This document shows, one piece after another, positions 1 through 8,848 of a DNA stretch of 64,000 nt (position 1 is the stretch's first letter; the number at the start of each line of letters is the position of its first letter). The notes beneath the pieces were generated by a model that saw only the letters and a program-made list of their open reading frames with translations, was not told the DNA's origin and made no database searches. The DNA comes from an uncultured Candidatus Melainabacteria bacterium (lineage in GTDB: Bacteria; Cyanobacteriota; Vampirovibrionia; Gastranaerophilales; Gastranaerophilaceae): NCBI GenBank assembly GCA_934754515.1, contig CAKVIG010000003.1, positions 1 through 64,000 of the forward strand. Direction: 5' to 3'. A program made the position numbers and the translations under genes.

Positions 1-236
1 TTCATTTTTGTTGTCCATCATTCTTTGCGAATTAACAAGTTTATTTCGTCTTTCGCTATTCTGTTTTCAAGGTTCAAATATTTTGGACTTAAGTCCATTT
101 AAACTTTTTAATTTTTCTTACTTCTTTTTGCTATTTATATAAGTAAAAGGTTTTAATCTGTGCTGACCTTTTCGATTACTCAATTCCTCGAAATGCGCCT
201 TGCGCTTCGTCTGCACCGGAGGTTTCCTCTCCGAAC
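1..236 (-). other. Probable rRNA operon leader (continues off the left edge)
   Basis: Read on the minus strand, this stretch starts just after a strong promoter. It carries a hairpin (CGGAG/CTCCG around 217-234), a self-complementary GGACTTAAGTCC near 90-101, and then TTGAACCTTGAAAACAGAAT near 65-85. The last block resembles the BoxA-like CTTTGAAAACT antitermination segment that precedes 16S or 23S genes in many bacteria. No protein frame with a ribosome binding site is visible. An rRNA gene would lie beyond the left edge, so the identity is inferred. Confidence 0.4.
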
Positions 237-242
237 TTCTCT

Positions 243-270
243 ATCTTAACTCATCAATTTCTTTTGTCAA
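243..270 (-). promoter_or_regulatory. Sigma-70-type promoter reading left
   Basis: On the minus strand there is a perfect -35 TTGACA (265-270), a 16-nt spacer and a -10 TAAGAT (243-248). It faces the structured leader at 1-236. The good -35 fits a stable-RNA promoter. Confidence 0.5.
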
Positions 271-279
271 CAGGTTTGT

Positions 280-580
280 TTTTTGCTATTTACATTTCTT
301 TACATTTGATTTATTTTTTGTAAAGTTTGTTTTCAAAAGAAAAATATTTAAGTCTTCAAAGTGCTATTCTTTTATTTCGGCTATCCCTTTTCAGGATTGA
401 AGTGTAAACCACTTTCTTTACGGGTTACTGTAAATTTTTGCTTTCGCTTAGTTTCGTTCACCGCGTTCCTTCATTGTAATCTGAAAAAAATTTAAAATCA
501 AGTGTTTATTTTACAATTATTTACAAAAATTAATGGTTTTGAGTTAAGTGCGCATGTTTATTGAGATATAGAGATTTTAA
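280..580. other. Gene-free AT-rich stretch
   Basis: No credible coding region or RNA gene is visible on either strand. Several TTTACA-like tracts on the minus strand could be extra upstream promoters for the leader at 1-236, but none has a convincing -10 partner. Confidence 0.3.
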
Positions 581-584
581 AATA

Positions 585-666
585 GCCTACGGCTTGAACC
601 CTCACCCGAAAATCTAAGTTTCGTAAAACTCAACTTGATTTTCTACCCTCTCCCTAAGAGAGGGTG
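585..666 (+). repeat. Structured dispersed repeat, copy 1
   Basis: Matches 2821-2902 closely in the same orientation, and 12921-12997 in inverted orientation. It begins GCCTACGGCT, then CCCTCACCC. Next comes a hairpin with outer stem GAAAATC/GATTTTC (608-614, 637-643) and inner stem AAGTT/AACTT (616-620, 632-636). It ends in a second hairpin CCCTCTC..GAGAGGG. It is noncoding and GC-rich against an AT-rich background. Confidence 0.75.
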
Positions 667-834
667 GAAATTTCTAAAAGCTAGATTTCTCGGTGCTAAT
701 CGCACCTCAAAATGACGGCATGCTTGGACTTTTTACGCCAAGTTATTGCTAGGAACTGTGATAATTTTGGACATCAAAACAATACATTATATTCTTTATG
801 TTTTTCGATTGAGTTATTATCATGTTTTGACATC

Positions 835-950
835 ACCTCACCCTTTCCCTCTCTGTCACTCCCGTGACATCTCTCCCACTAAATGGATGCTGCGGGAGAG
901 AATTAAGTTTTAATAATAATCTATACCTCTCCTGTAAGGAGAGGGAATGA
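835..950. repeat. CCCTCTCC-type palindromic repeats
   Basis: Two neighbouring REP-like units. The first starts CCTCACCC and carries a TGTCACTCCCGTGACA palindrome. The second is the hairpin CCTCTCC-TGTAA-GGAGAGG followed by GAATGACC (927-953). The same second unit recurs at 2650-2689 and, inverted, at the right end of the 50670-50846 element. Confidence 0.6.
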
Positions 951-978
951 CCAAAACTTGTTTTTATATTTTATTTCT

Positions 979-2502
979 TTAAGCTTTATTTTTATCTTTG
1001 TCTTTGTCGTCTGGAGTATTTGTTGATGTCGTTGTTGTGGCAGATGTGTTTGTTCCGTCTGTTACTACTGCACCTGTTGTTCCATCCGGAGTTGTATTTT
1101 GAGCTAAAACAGCACTGGATTCTTCGCCTAACTGTTCTGACATACCTTCAGGATCCTCCATATCTTCAGGAATTTCAAGTTCTAAATCTTCTACGCCTTC
1201 CATTTGACCGGCATAGATATCTATGTTTTCATCATACATGTCAGTAGTTGTAGAATTTAAGTCTTGAGTTGCTTTTCTTGCATGAATTTCAGTTCCAACA
1301 TCTCCTGCCCATTGAAATTGTTGAGCAGTTCCGATACCACTCATTGCGGCTCCTGCTGCACCCATAGCCGCGAAGCCCCATGCCCAAGCAGTAAATATAC
1401 CACCCGAAGCTGCAAATTTGCCGGCCTGCAATGCAGCTTTAGTACCACTTGCTGCATTCAAAGTTTGAGCAACACCTTCAACATAGCACATGGTTCTAGT
1501 TGCTTCATCAAAACTTTCAGCATAATCAGTTACACCTTCGACTTCTCCCATCGTTGAAGCTGCGTTATCATAAGTATCTTGATAAGTACCCATTTCATCA
1601 TAAATTTCACCAACATTATCAGTTGTTTCATCAGATAAGTCACCAATATCAACACCAAGCTGTTGCATCATTGGCACTAATTCCTTCATTAATGCTTTTT
1701 CATCTTCTGTTAAAGCTTCACCATTATTAACTTTTTCCATCAAAGCATCGTAGCTTGCTTTATACATATCATATTCTGTCTTTTTATCTTCTATTTCATC
1801 ATTAGCATCTTCATTATATGCCTGAGCTTCATCAGATAAATCTACTATTTCATCACCTGCTGATGACATATCTTCTTGTGCAGCTGCTAAAGATGCTTGA
1901 GCATCTTGCATTGTATTTTGAAGTTCGTCGCATGCTTCTTTTTGGTCTTTATTTGGCTTTTTAGCCATATAAGCAGTACCTACCGCTAAAGACAATAGTG
2001 CAGCAACAATAAAAGTTCCTGTTTTTCCTTGACTTTCAGCTAAACCACCCTCACCGAACTTATCAACAGCTTTAGATGCTGCTTTTTTACCCATCATATT
2101 ACCCAGACCATTGGCAACCGTCTGTGAAGCTTTTGTTCCAATTACATTCACACCTATATAAGAAATCGTTGCACCTGTAGCACTTAGTGCCGTATCAGTA
2201 ACACCTCTTGCAATCATGCCACCTTTGCCACCATCATATCCGGTCTTATCCTTAGCAGATTCTTTACCGTTTAGTTTTGCAGTTGAATAATCATCGTCTT
2301 CTATTTCGTAAGCATTTTCATCATTACTTGCTGTTGCACGCCAATTCTTTAGTTCACCATTCCAAGTTTGTGTAATTTCACCCATGTCTTTAGATGAAAT
2401 CTTCATTGTGTTTCCACCATAGTTGTAATTATACCAGCATTTGTAAGCGTAAGCTTGGGATGTAGTTGCCTTAGAAAGGTTAAAAGAATCTTGTATTGCC
2501 AT
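979..2502 (-). CDS. Orphan membrane/coiled-coil protein, possibly secreted or membrane-inserting
   Basis: I do not recognise a family. The start is the ATG at 2502, preceded by GGAGGAACT; an upstream ATG at 2544 has no such site. The product is 507 residues. Residues 163-180 are a hydrophobic segment (GTFIVAALLSLAVGTAYMA), and 190-260 are acidic, alanine-rich and probably coiled coil. Residues 365-393 form a second small-residue hydrophobic stretch rich in Ala and Gly. Residues 435-507 are an acidic, Thr/Asn-rich low-complexity tail ending in a Lys/Asp run. Two hydrophobic segments separated by a coiled coil is the general layout of pore-forming translocator proteins, but no homology is claimed. 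It stands alone between copies of the dispersed repeat. Confidence 0.7.
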   Translation of the reverse strand: MAIQDSFNLSKATTSQAYAYKCWYNYNYGGNTMKISSKDMGEITQTWNGELKNWRATASNDENAYEIEDDDYSTAKLNGKESAKDKTGYDGGKGGMIARGVTDTALSATGATISYIGVNVIGTKASQTVANGLGNMMGKKAASKAVDKFGEGGLAESQGKTGTFIVAALLSLAVGTAYMAKKPNKDQKEACDELQNTMQDAQASLAAAQEDMSSAGDEIVDLSDEAQAYNEDANDEIEDKKTEYDMYKASYDALMEKVNNGEALTEDEKALMKELVPMMQQLGVDIGDLSDETTDNVGEIYDEMGTYQDTYDNAASTMGEVEGVTDYAESFDEATRTMCYVEGVAQTLNAASGTKAALQAGKFAASGGIFTAWAWGFAAMGAAGAAMSGIGTAQQFQWAGDVGTEIHARKATQDLNSTTTDMYDENIDIYAGQMEGVEDLELEIPEDMEDPEGMSEQLGEESSAVLAQNTTPDGTTGAVVTDGTNTSATTTTSTNTPDDKDKDKNKA

Positions 2503-2649
2503 AGTTCCTCCAATGATGTTTGTTTGATATATATATCGGCACAAATTTGAAAAACTTTAGAGTTTTGAGATAGATTGTTACAAAAGTTAATATTTCGAAG
2601 AAGGTTTGGCATTTTTTTGGGGAAAAAGAAAAAATTTATATAGGTATTC

Positions 2650-2761
2650 ACCTCACCCTAGCCCTCTCCTGTAAGGAGAGGGAATGACCTAATGTCGTTC
2701 GCATGAATTTTTATGTTTATTATACCCTCTCCTGCTTCGGCACCCTCCCCCGAGGGAGGGA
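2650..2761. repeat. Two GC-rich palindromic repeat units
   Basis: At 2650-2689 is CCTCACCCTAGCCCTCTCC followed by its hairpin partner GGAGAGGGAATGACC. At 2723-2761 is a CCCTCTCC-TGCTTCGGCACCCTCC unit that is the inverted counterpart of the one at 53365-53407. Both are noncoding and sit upstream of the 979-2502 gene. Confidence 0.6.
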
Positions 2762-2820
2762 TCTAAAGTCGTTTGCAGGAATTTAATTATTATTAATTAA
2801 AAATCCTTATTTTTAGAATT

Positions 2821-2902
2821 GCCTACGGCTCGAACCCTCACCCGAAAATCTAACTTTCGCACAGCTCAACTTGATTTTCTACCCTCTCCATTGGAGAGGG
2901 GT
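2821..2902 (+). repeat. Structured dispersed repeat, copy 2
   Basis: Nearly identical to 585-666 and in the same orientation, so the two copies bracket the 979-2502 gene as direct repeats. The outer stem GAAAATC/GATTTTC (2844-2850 and its partner) is retained. The inner stem has one C-C mismatch (AACTT/AACTT). The 3' hairpin is CCTCTCC-ATT-GGAGAGG. Confidence 0.75.
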
Positions 2903-3017
2903 TGCGCAAACAACACCTCATCCTTACCCCTCTGGCACTCTTACGCAGATACCCACCCGCATCTGTAAAGCTCAGCATGGCGTCGCTAACAGCTGCGACC
3001 TCCCTATCCATGGAGGT

Positions 3018-3057
3018 AAAAAAAAATAAGTCGGCAGGTATAAAACATGCCGACTTT
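3018..3057 (-). terminator. gyrA rho-independent terminator
   Basis: On the minus strand AAGTCGGCATG pairs with CCTGCCGACTT (3028-3056) around a short AT loop, and a run of T residues follows (3018-3027). It lies 24 nt after the gyrA stop. Confidence 0.85.
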
Positions 3058-3080
3058 AAAATTTTTATTTAGTATATTTA

Positions 3081-5618
3081 TTATTCTGTCAAAGAAGTTT
3101 GTTCACCTTCCATTGTTTCTGCAGGACAGCCATCAGCTGAAGAATCATCTGATGATGAATTATCAGTATTTACAATCTTATTCACTGAAACAACAGTATC
3201 ATTATCTGTCAAGTTTTGTGCTCTTACGCCTGTTGCAGGACGTCCTTGACATGAAATATCACCGGCTTTAATTCTTGTTACAATACCGTTTGCTGTAACC
3301 ATCATGATTTCGTCTTTTTCTTCAACAATAGTCAAAGCTACCAATCTTGACATGTTAGACTTAAACTTAGTTGCAATCAAACCGATACCGCCTCTGTTTT
3401 GTGAACGGAATTCTGAAAGTTTTGTACGTTTTCCGAAACCGTCTGATGTTACAACTAGCAAATCTGCATCATAATTTCTTGGAACAATATCACAACCGAT
3501 AATTGTATCAGCACTTCTCAATTTCATTGAGTTTACACCTCTTGCGCTTCTACCTAAAGGTCTTAAATCCTCAATTGGGAATCTGATTGCCATACCGCAA
3601 GATGTACCGATAATGATTTCATCATTAGGATTTGCAAGTTTAACCCAATTCAATTTATCGCCTTCTTCTAGAGAAATCGCAATAATACCACTTCTTCTGA
3701 TATTTACAAAGTTATCTAGTTCAATTCTCTTAATATAACCCTTTTGAGTTAACATAATTAAGTTCAAATCATGTGAGAAGTTGCTTACAGGAACAACCGC
3801 AGTGATTCTTTCACCTTGTTCAATCGGAAGAACGTTTACGATAGGAAGTCCTTTAGATTGTCTGCCACCTTCCGGGAAGTCATAAACATTCAAGCTGTAA
3901 ACAATACCCTTAGAAGAGAAGAACAATACTTTATCGTGCATCATAGCAGTAAAGAAGTGTTGAATATCATCATCTTCCTTAGTCTTGATACCTGCTTTTC
4001 CGCGAGTTGCACGGTTTTGGCGTTCAAATGTATCCAAAGAAATTCTCTTCAAATATCCTTGGTGTGTAATAAATACAGCCATTGGAGTGTTTGGTGTCAA
4101 ATCTTCTATTGTAACTTCGCCTTGTTCAGGAACAATTTGAGTCTTTCTATCATCACCGTATTTTTCTTTATCTTCAAGAAGTTCAGCCTTAATGATATCA
4201 AGAACCTTTTGTCTGTCAGCCAAAATTCCTTCGTATTCTTGAATTTTCTTTAATAACTCATCGTATTCATTTTTAATTTTATCTTGTTCCAAACCTGTCA
4301 ATCTTCTTAATTGCATTTCTAAGATTGCATTAGCTTGGTCAATATCCAAACCAAATCTGCTCATTAAACCAACACGAGCATCCTCGGTTGTTTTTGATTT
4401 TTTAATAAGTTCAATAACTTCATCCAAAGACCCCAAAGCAATTAATAAACCGGCCAAAATGTGCGCTCTGATTTTTGCTTTTTTCAAGAAATAAATAGTT
4501 CTTCTTGTAACAATTTCAACTCTATGTTCAACGAATTCGTTTAAAACTTCATACAAATTCAACAATCTTGGTTGCTTACCGCAAAGTGTAACCATGTTTA
4601 CACCGAATGTTGTTGCAAGTTGAGTAAATTTAAATAAGTTATTCTTAACAACTTCAGGCTTAGCATCACGCTTAAGTTCAATAACAATGCGCATGCCTTC
4701 TCTATCAGATTCATCTCTCAAATCAGAAATGCCTGTGATTCTTTGTTCTTTAACCAAATCAGCAATTTTTTCAATTAATTGCGCTTTGTTAACTTGATAT
4801 GGGATTTCAGTAACAATAATTGCAGTTCTTGTTTGACGTCCGCCGCCACCAGGAATTTCTTCAATAGTCGCAACAGCAGACATTTTGATTGAACCACGAC
4901 CGGTTTCGTAAGCTTGTTTAATATCATTCAAGCCAACTATCGTAGCTGCTGTCGGGAAGTCAGGGCCTTTAATATGCTCCATCAAACCTTGAACCGTAAT
5001 TTGCGGATTATCAATCAACGCAATTGTACCGTCTACAACTTCTCTCAAATTGTGCGGAGGAATGTTTGTCGCCATACCAACCGCAATACCTGAAACACCG
5101 TTTAATAAAAGCATTGGCAGTCTTACAGGTAATACAGACGGTTCTTCCAGAGAACCATCAAAGTTTGGTACAAAATCTACTGTTTCACAATCAATATCAG
5201 CCAACATTGATTGAGTAATTTTGTGCATACGTGCCTCTGTATAACGCATTGCAGCTGCACTGTCACCATCGACTGAACCAAAGTTACCATGACCGTCTAC
5301 AACAAGATATCTTGTGTTGAAGTCTTGAGCCAAACGAACAAGTGCTTCATATACAGAACTATCGCCGTGAGGGTGATATTTACCAAGAACTTCCCCTACG
5401 ATACGAGCGCATTTCTTAAATGGCTTATCAGGAGTCATTCCCAACTCATTCATTGCGTACAAAATACGTCTGTGAACAGGTTTTAAACCGTCCCTTACAT
5501 CAGGAAGCGCACGACCAACAATTACACTCATCGCGTAATCAATATAGCACTTCTTCATTTCTTCTCTAATATTAACAGGTACGATTTTACCATCCGAAAA
5601 CATATTTTGTTGAGCCAA
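3081..5618 (-). CDS. gyrA: DNA gyrase subunit A
   Basis: The 845-residue product has the normal length for GyrA, which cuts and rejoins DNA to introduce negative supercoils with GyrB. The N-terminal breakage-reunion domain has the catalytic Tyr126 in AAMRYTEAR. The quinolone-resistance-determining region is YHPHGDSSVYE, with Ser87 and Glu91 in the susceptible-type positions. The C-terminal pinwheel domain starts near residue 515. Its GyrA box is the variant QNRATRGKAG at 534-543 rather than the enterobacterial QRRGGKG; I recall the TRGKAG form from cyanobacterial-type gyrases. The tail is acidic and Ser/Asp-rich. It is transcribed alone, with its own promoter and terminator; gyrB is not in this window. 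Confidence 0.97.
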   Translation of the reverse strand: MAQQNMFSDGKIVPVNIREEMKKCYIDYAMSVIVGRALPDVRDGLKPVHRRILYAMNELGMTPDKPFKKCARIVGEVLGKYHPHGDSSVYEALVRLAQDFNTRYLVVDGHGNFGSVDGDSAAAMRYTEARMHKITQSMLADIDCETVDFVPNFDGSLEEPSVLPVRLPMLLLNGVSGIAVGMATNIPPHNLREVVDGTIALIDNPQITVQGLMEHIKGPDFPTAATIVGLNDIKQAYETGRGSIKMSAVATIEEIPGGGGRQTRTAIIVTEIPYQVNKAQLIEKIADLVKEQRITGISDLRDESDREGMRIVIELKRDAKPEVVKNNLFKFTQLATTFGVNMVTLCGKQPRLLNLYEVLNEFVEHRVEIVTRRTIYFLKKAKIRAHILAGLLIALGSLDEVIELIKKSKTTEDARVGLMSRFGLDIDQANAILEMQLRRLTGLEQDKIKNEYDELLKKIQEYEGILADRQKVLDIIKAELLEDKEKYGDDRKTQIVPEQGEVTIEDLTPNTPMAVFITHQGYLKRISLDTFERQNRATRGKAGIKTKEDDDIQHFFTAMMHDKVLFFSSKGIVYSLNVYDFPEGGRQSKGLPIVNVLPIEQGERITAVVPVSNFSHDLNLIMLTQKGYIKRIELDNFVNIRRSGIIAISLEEGDKLNWVKLANPNDEIIIGTSCGMAIRFPIEDLRPLGRSARGVNSMKLRSADTIIGCDIVPRNYDADLLVVTSDGFGKRTKLSEFRSQNRGGIGLIATKFKSNMSRLVALTIVEEKDEIMMVTANGIVTRIKAGDISCQGRPATGVRAQNLTDNDTVVSVNKIVNTDNSSSDDSSADGCPAETMEGEQTSLTE

Positions 5619-5705
5619 AATCCTTCTCCTCTATCCATTTTCCCTAAAGTGGAACTCTATTTAAACAAGCTTCACTTAGCCTGATACATCCCCTTTATAC
5701 TATAT

Positions 5706-5733
5706 ATAGTAACACAAAAAAGGTTTGTGTAAA
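5706..5733 (-). promoter_or_regulatory. Probable gyrA promoter
   Basis: Minus-strand -35 TTTACA (5728-5733), a 16-nt spacer and -10 TACTAT (5706-5711), about 90 nt upstream of the gyrA ATG. This gives a leader of roughly 80 nt. Confidence 0.5.
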
Positions 5734-5871
5734 GTTGTTAGTTTATTTGTTTATAAAAAGAGGCTTGTCTTAATATTTCTTAATAATAAAAAAGAAAAAA
5801 AACAATTTTTTAAAAGATAAATACTTTATATATACATAAGAGATATATAAGAAATATAGGAGAGAAACATT

Positions 5872-6114
5872 ATGGCAATTGGCGCAAGAGATTTTATTGA
5901 CAAATTATTAGTAGAAAAATATGCACAAGAAAAAGTGGATAATCACAATGAAGACGCTTTAACTTCAAGAATTTCAGCAGATGATGTTATGAGTGCAATG
6001 GACGTTTCGGCAAATAATTTTAGAACAATGTTAGCATTAAATAACAGATTGACTATGGTTTGTTACGGAGTTGTAGCAAAATCAGCCAAATATGTTCAAA
6101 CAGAGGCTGCTTAA
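5872..6114 (+). CDS. Small conserved-looking protein of unknown function
   Basis: An 80-residue soluble protein with a clear ribosome binding site (AGGAGAGAAAC before the ATG). I do not recognise a family. It has no signal peptide, membrane segment or Cys pair. The middle (residues 30-65, SRISADDVMSAMDVSANNF) looks helical and could be a small helix-turn-helix-like bundle, but this is weak. It is divergent from gyrA and lies 46 nt upstream of holA. holA has its own -10 box in that gap, so the two may be separate transcription units. Confidence 0.75.
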   Translation: MAIGARDFIDKLLVEKYAQEKVDNHNEDALTSRISADDVMSAMDVSANNFRTMLALNNRLTMVCYGVVAKSAKYVQTEAA

Positions 6115-6148
6115 AATTTTTATTAGATTTTATATTGTATCTTTATTG

Positions 6149-6154
6149 TATAAT
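6149..6154 (+). promoter_or_regulatory. -10 box positioned for a leaderless holA mRNA
   Basis: TATAAT ends 6 nt before the holA ATG (6161), and there is no ribosome binding site in between. The transcript would start at or next to the start codon. Confidence 0.5.
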
Positions 6155-6160
6155 TAATTT

Positions 6161-7126
6161 ATGGCAGTATATTTTTTTTACGGGGATGAAGATTACAATA
6201 TAGAATTGGAGCTTGAAAAAATGGTATCCAAGCTCAATCCTGATTTTAAGTCCATGAATTTTCAGGTTCTGGATAATCCCGTATACTCAACTCTTATTAC
6301 TGCTTTGCGAACTCCGCCGATGATGTTTGGCGATATGCTGATTGTGATTAACAGTGAAGATTATTTTCTCTCCAATAAAAATTTCTTTGATGATTCAGAA
6401 TTAGCAGATATAGAAGATGCTTTAAAAAATAACCCTGAAACTTTGAATATTGTTTTTGTGGTTAGACTTCCGCGTGATGAGAACAAAAAGCTTGATTCAA
6501 GACGCAAGTTATACAAAATTTTATCAAAATTTAATTCAAAAGAATTTCCAACATTTAAAACATATAAAACAGCAGATATCGCAGGTTGGATAAAAACTCA
6601 TGCTAAATCAAAAAATATTAGTTTAAAAGATGACGCTGTAATGATGCTGATTGAACAAATCGGAAACAATTTAAGAGAGTTTAACACAGAATTAGACAAG
6701 CTTAAACTTATTGCATATCCTGAAAAAACTGTTACAAAAAAGATGGTAGAAGATATTTGTATCTCAAATCAGGATTTGTTTAATTTTACAGAACTCATTA
6801 TGCGTAATGAAAAAGACAAGGCGTTACTGGAGTTCAAAAAACTTTTGGATAAAAAACATCCGCTGGAGCTTTTATCTGCAATTCAAACAATGATTAGGAA
6901 GTGGATTATTCTTAAATCTAAATCTTCAAGTTGTTCACCGGCTGAGCTTTCAAAAATGACAGGTCAACACGAATTTGTGGTTAAGCAAACTTTACAAAAG
7001 CTTAAAAATACAAAGCTTGCTGATTTAGTTGAATTAAAAGAAAATTTGTTTAATGTTGAATACAAAATTAAGTCCGCAGAAGCTTTAGATATAGTTTCGG
7101 AGGTTGAGTGTGCTATTATCAGATAA
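6161..7126 (+). CDS. holA: DNA polymerase III delta subunit (clamp loader)
   Basis: At 321 residues this matches the HolA/delta family. Delta is the clamp-loader subunit that opens the beta sliding clamp. The N-terminus MAVYFFYGDEDYNIELELEK is the typical delta opening (a P-loop-like fold without GKT). The middle has the conserved LPR region and the Asn-Leu-Arg-Glu helix (IGNNLREFNTELDKL, near 168-182). The C-terminal helical collar domain follows. The ATG has no Shine-Dalgarno sequence and sits just behind a TATAAT. It overlaps holB by 17 nt, so the two clamp-loader subunits are translationally coupled. Confidence 0.93.
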   Translation: MAVYFFYGDEDYNIELELEKMVSKLNPDFKSMNFQVLDNPVYSTLITALRTPPMMFGDMLIVINSEDYFLSNKNFFDDSELADIEDALKNNPETLNIVFVVRLPRDENKKLDSRRKLYKILSKFNSKEFPTFKTYKTADIAGWIKTHAKSKNISLKDDAVMMLIEQIGNNLREFNTELDKLKLIAYPEKTVTKKMVEDICISNQDLFNFTELIMRNEKDKALLEFKKLLDKKHPLELLSAIQTMIRKWIILKSKSSSCSPAELSKMTGQHEFVVKQTLQKLKNTKLADLVELKENLFNVEYKIKSAEALDIVSEVECAIIR

Positions 7127-7955
7127 ATATCCGTTTTTAACAAATTATTTTACACAAGCACTGACTGCGACAAATAGAGCTTTACCGCAGAGTATCTTGT
7201 TTTATGGAAGCGATTTTGAAGCTCAATATACTTTGGCAAACGAAATTGCAAGGCTTTTGAATTGTAAAGAGAATAAAACTGATGATTGTGAATGTCTTAA
7301 TTGCAAATGGATAAGAGAAAATTCTCATCCTGCTGTGTTAACTATTTCAAGATTAGATAACAAGCCTGATGATGATGACTCGAAAACAGTTATTTCTATT
7401 AAGCAATCGCAAATGATTAAAGAGAGTTTGATGTCCGCTTCAGAGTTTCATAGAGTGTACATTTTCTGCGATAGAGATGATGAAGGTAATATTTCAGGCT
7501 TAAATCCATTGAATTTTCAGGCAGAAACAGCTAATTCTTTATTGAAAATTATAGAAGAACCACAACCGGGTGTAACTTTCATATTTTTAACTCGTTATAT
7601 TGATGATGTTTTATCAACTATAATTTCTCGTTCACAATGTTTCTTTGTGCCTTCTAAAAAAGGTATTGATTATGATTATTCGGTAATAGATGGTATTTTT
7701 ACCGATTATTTGAGTTTTGAAAGAAAAGATGTATTTGATATTTCGCAAAGATTACAGGATATGACAAAAGAAACTCCAATTCAAACGATTTTGGATGGTA
7801 TTCAGAATTACATGTTACAGCTTTTAAAATCTAATCCGAAAGAAACAGAATTAATTAAGCATATTGAATTTGTTGAGGATGCTAAGAAACAAGCTAAGCT
7901 TGGCATGCGCCCAATTAATGTTTTTGATGATTTATGTTTAAAGCTTATCAAGTAA
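7110..7955 (+). CDS. holB: DNA polymerase III delta' subunit (clamp loader)
   Basis: The delta' subunit completes the clamp loader beside delta and the DnaX subunits. I prefer the GTG at 7110 (MLLSDKYPF), 6 nt after GGAGG at 7099-7103. A TTG at 7104 is in frame but abuts the binding site. The N-terminal AAA+ domain has no Walker A GKT (FYGSDFEAQYTLANEIA), as usual for delta'. A four-Cys zinc module follows (CKENKTDDCECLNC), then a NSLLKIIEEP helix and the SRSQC sensor-1 motif. The length (281 residues) is slightly short for the family. The gene is fully embedded in the holA operon. Confidence 0.93.
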   Translation: MLLSDKYPFLTNYFTQALTATNRALPQSILFYGSDFEAQYTLANEIARLLNCKENKTDDCECLNCKWIRENSHPAVLTISRLDNKPDDDDSKTVISIKQSQMIKESLMSASEFHRVYIFCDRDDEGNISGLNPLNFQAETANSLLKIIEEPQPGVTFIFLTRYIDDVLSTIISRSQCFFVPSKKGIDYDYSVIDGIFTDYLSFERKDVFDISQRLQDMTKETPIQTILDGIQNYMLQLLKSNPKETELIKHIEFVEDAKKQAKLGMRPINVFDDLCLKLIK

Positions 7956-7956
7956 A

Positions 7957-7982
7957 TGTCGGTTGGGCATACCTGCCTGACA
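7957..7982 (-). repeat. TTGGGC palindrome, copy A (inverted)
   Basis: GTCGGTTGGGCATACCTGCC.. begins 2 nt after the holB stop codon. It is the inverse of the unit at 8849-8874; together they enclose the membrane-protein gene 7991-8827. The imperfect hairpin could serve as a transcription end between the convergent genes. Confidence 0.6.
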
Positions 7983-7990
7983 AAAACATT

Positions 7991-8827
7991 TTACCCTTCA
8001 CAAGGTGGAGCAATTGTGCCTAAAAGATAAGCATTCACAAATACGCAATAAAGGTATATTATGTACAACGCAACACTAAATATTAGAAAATTAATTAAAT
8101 AAATCGGATTTGAAAAATCAAAGTTTTGAATTTGCAAAAGTGCAAATAAAAAAGTGATAACATAAGAAGGTATAGCGTTAAATATTGCATACAAAATACA
8201 ATTCCAAATATATTGCCCTGTATAATTACCCGCTACAAATATCGCTTTTCTAAAATTCAACACAGCCACAACAGAATCTTGTTTAGCATAATTCCAGAGC
8301 AAAGCAGGTGCCAGAAAAGCGTAAAGCAAAGTAGCTCCGATAATAGCAATAGAATAACTTTGCATTTCAAACATATTTGTTCCTAAATACATAATACCTG
8401 CAATTCCAAATGCAGTTGATAGAGTGAAAACTGCAAACAACGGCCAACACATAATTATATTAGCAACAACCGATGCAAATCCACGCCAAATAAACTTTTT
8501 AGCATTTATATCAGGAAGTTCAATCTTATAAACCTGCTTCATTTTGCCATTATAAACACTTGCACCTGCAACATCAAAATCTCTAGAAATGATTTGAGAA
8601 GTCAATTCCCAAAAGTAGCCTTGGATGCACAAAAACGGTGCAATAAAAAGTAGAATTGATAAAGCTAAGCAAACATATCGCCATAAAGGCGGTAAAGCTT
8701 TACAAAACAAAACCACGTAAGATAGACAAATTGCAGGTATAAAGAATTTAAATAAAATTAGAAATAAATATTTAAAATGTTCTTTGAAATTATCAATTTT
8801 GAACATCCAGCTAAATGGTTTGAACAT
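7991..8827 (-). CDS. Polytopic membrane protein, DUF4013-like
   Basis: A 278-residue inner-membrane protein with about six hydrophobic segments (near residues 20-45, 50-72, 110-145, 155-178, 200-230 and 235-270). The N-terminus MFKPFSWMFKIDNFKEHFKYLF and the overall spacing recall the DUF4013 family of integral membrane proteins. That match is from memory and no function is known. It is downstream of the tonB-exbB-exbD-exbD genes on the same strand and could be co-transcribed. However, the gap to exbD (8828-8904) carries a palindromic repeat, and the gene is bracketed by inverted copies of that repeat. Confidence 0.75.
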   Translation of the reverse strand: MFKPFSWMFKIDNFKEHFKYLFLILFKFFIPAICLSYVVLFCKALPPLWRYVCLALSILLFIAPFLCIQGYFWELTSQIISRDFDVAGASVYNGKMKQVYKIELPDINAKKFIWRGFASVVANIIMCWPLFAVFTLSTAFGIAGIMYLGTNMFEMQSYSIAIIGATLLYAFLAPALLWNYAKQDSVVAVLNFRKAIFVAGNYTGQYIWNCILYAIFNAIPSYVITFLFALLQIQNFDFSNPIYLINFLIFSVALYIIYLYCVFVNAYLLGTIAPPCEG

Positions 8828-8848
8828 GAATTTTTCTTTCTTTGTTTA

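Noticed and set aside
200..400. A 66-codon plus-strand frame beginning MRFVCTGG
   Set aside because: No ribosome binding site, and it runs antisense through the probable leader and its promoter. Composition is Phe/Leu-rich as expected from AT-rich noncoding DNA.
3081..5618. parC rather than gyrA
   Set aside because: The C-terminal domain carries a GyrA-box variant (QNRATRGKAG), and the length and QRDR context fit GyrA.
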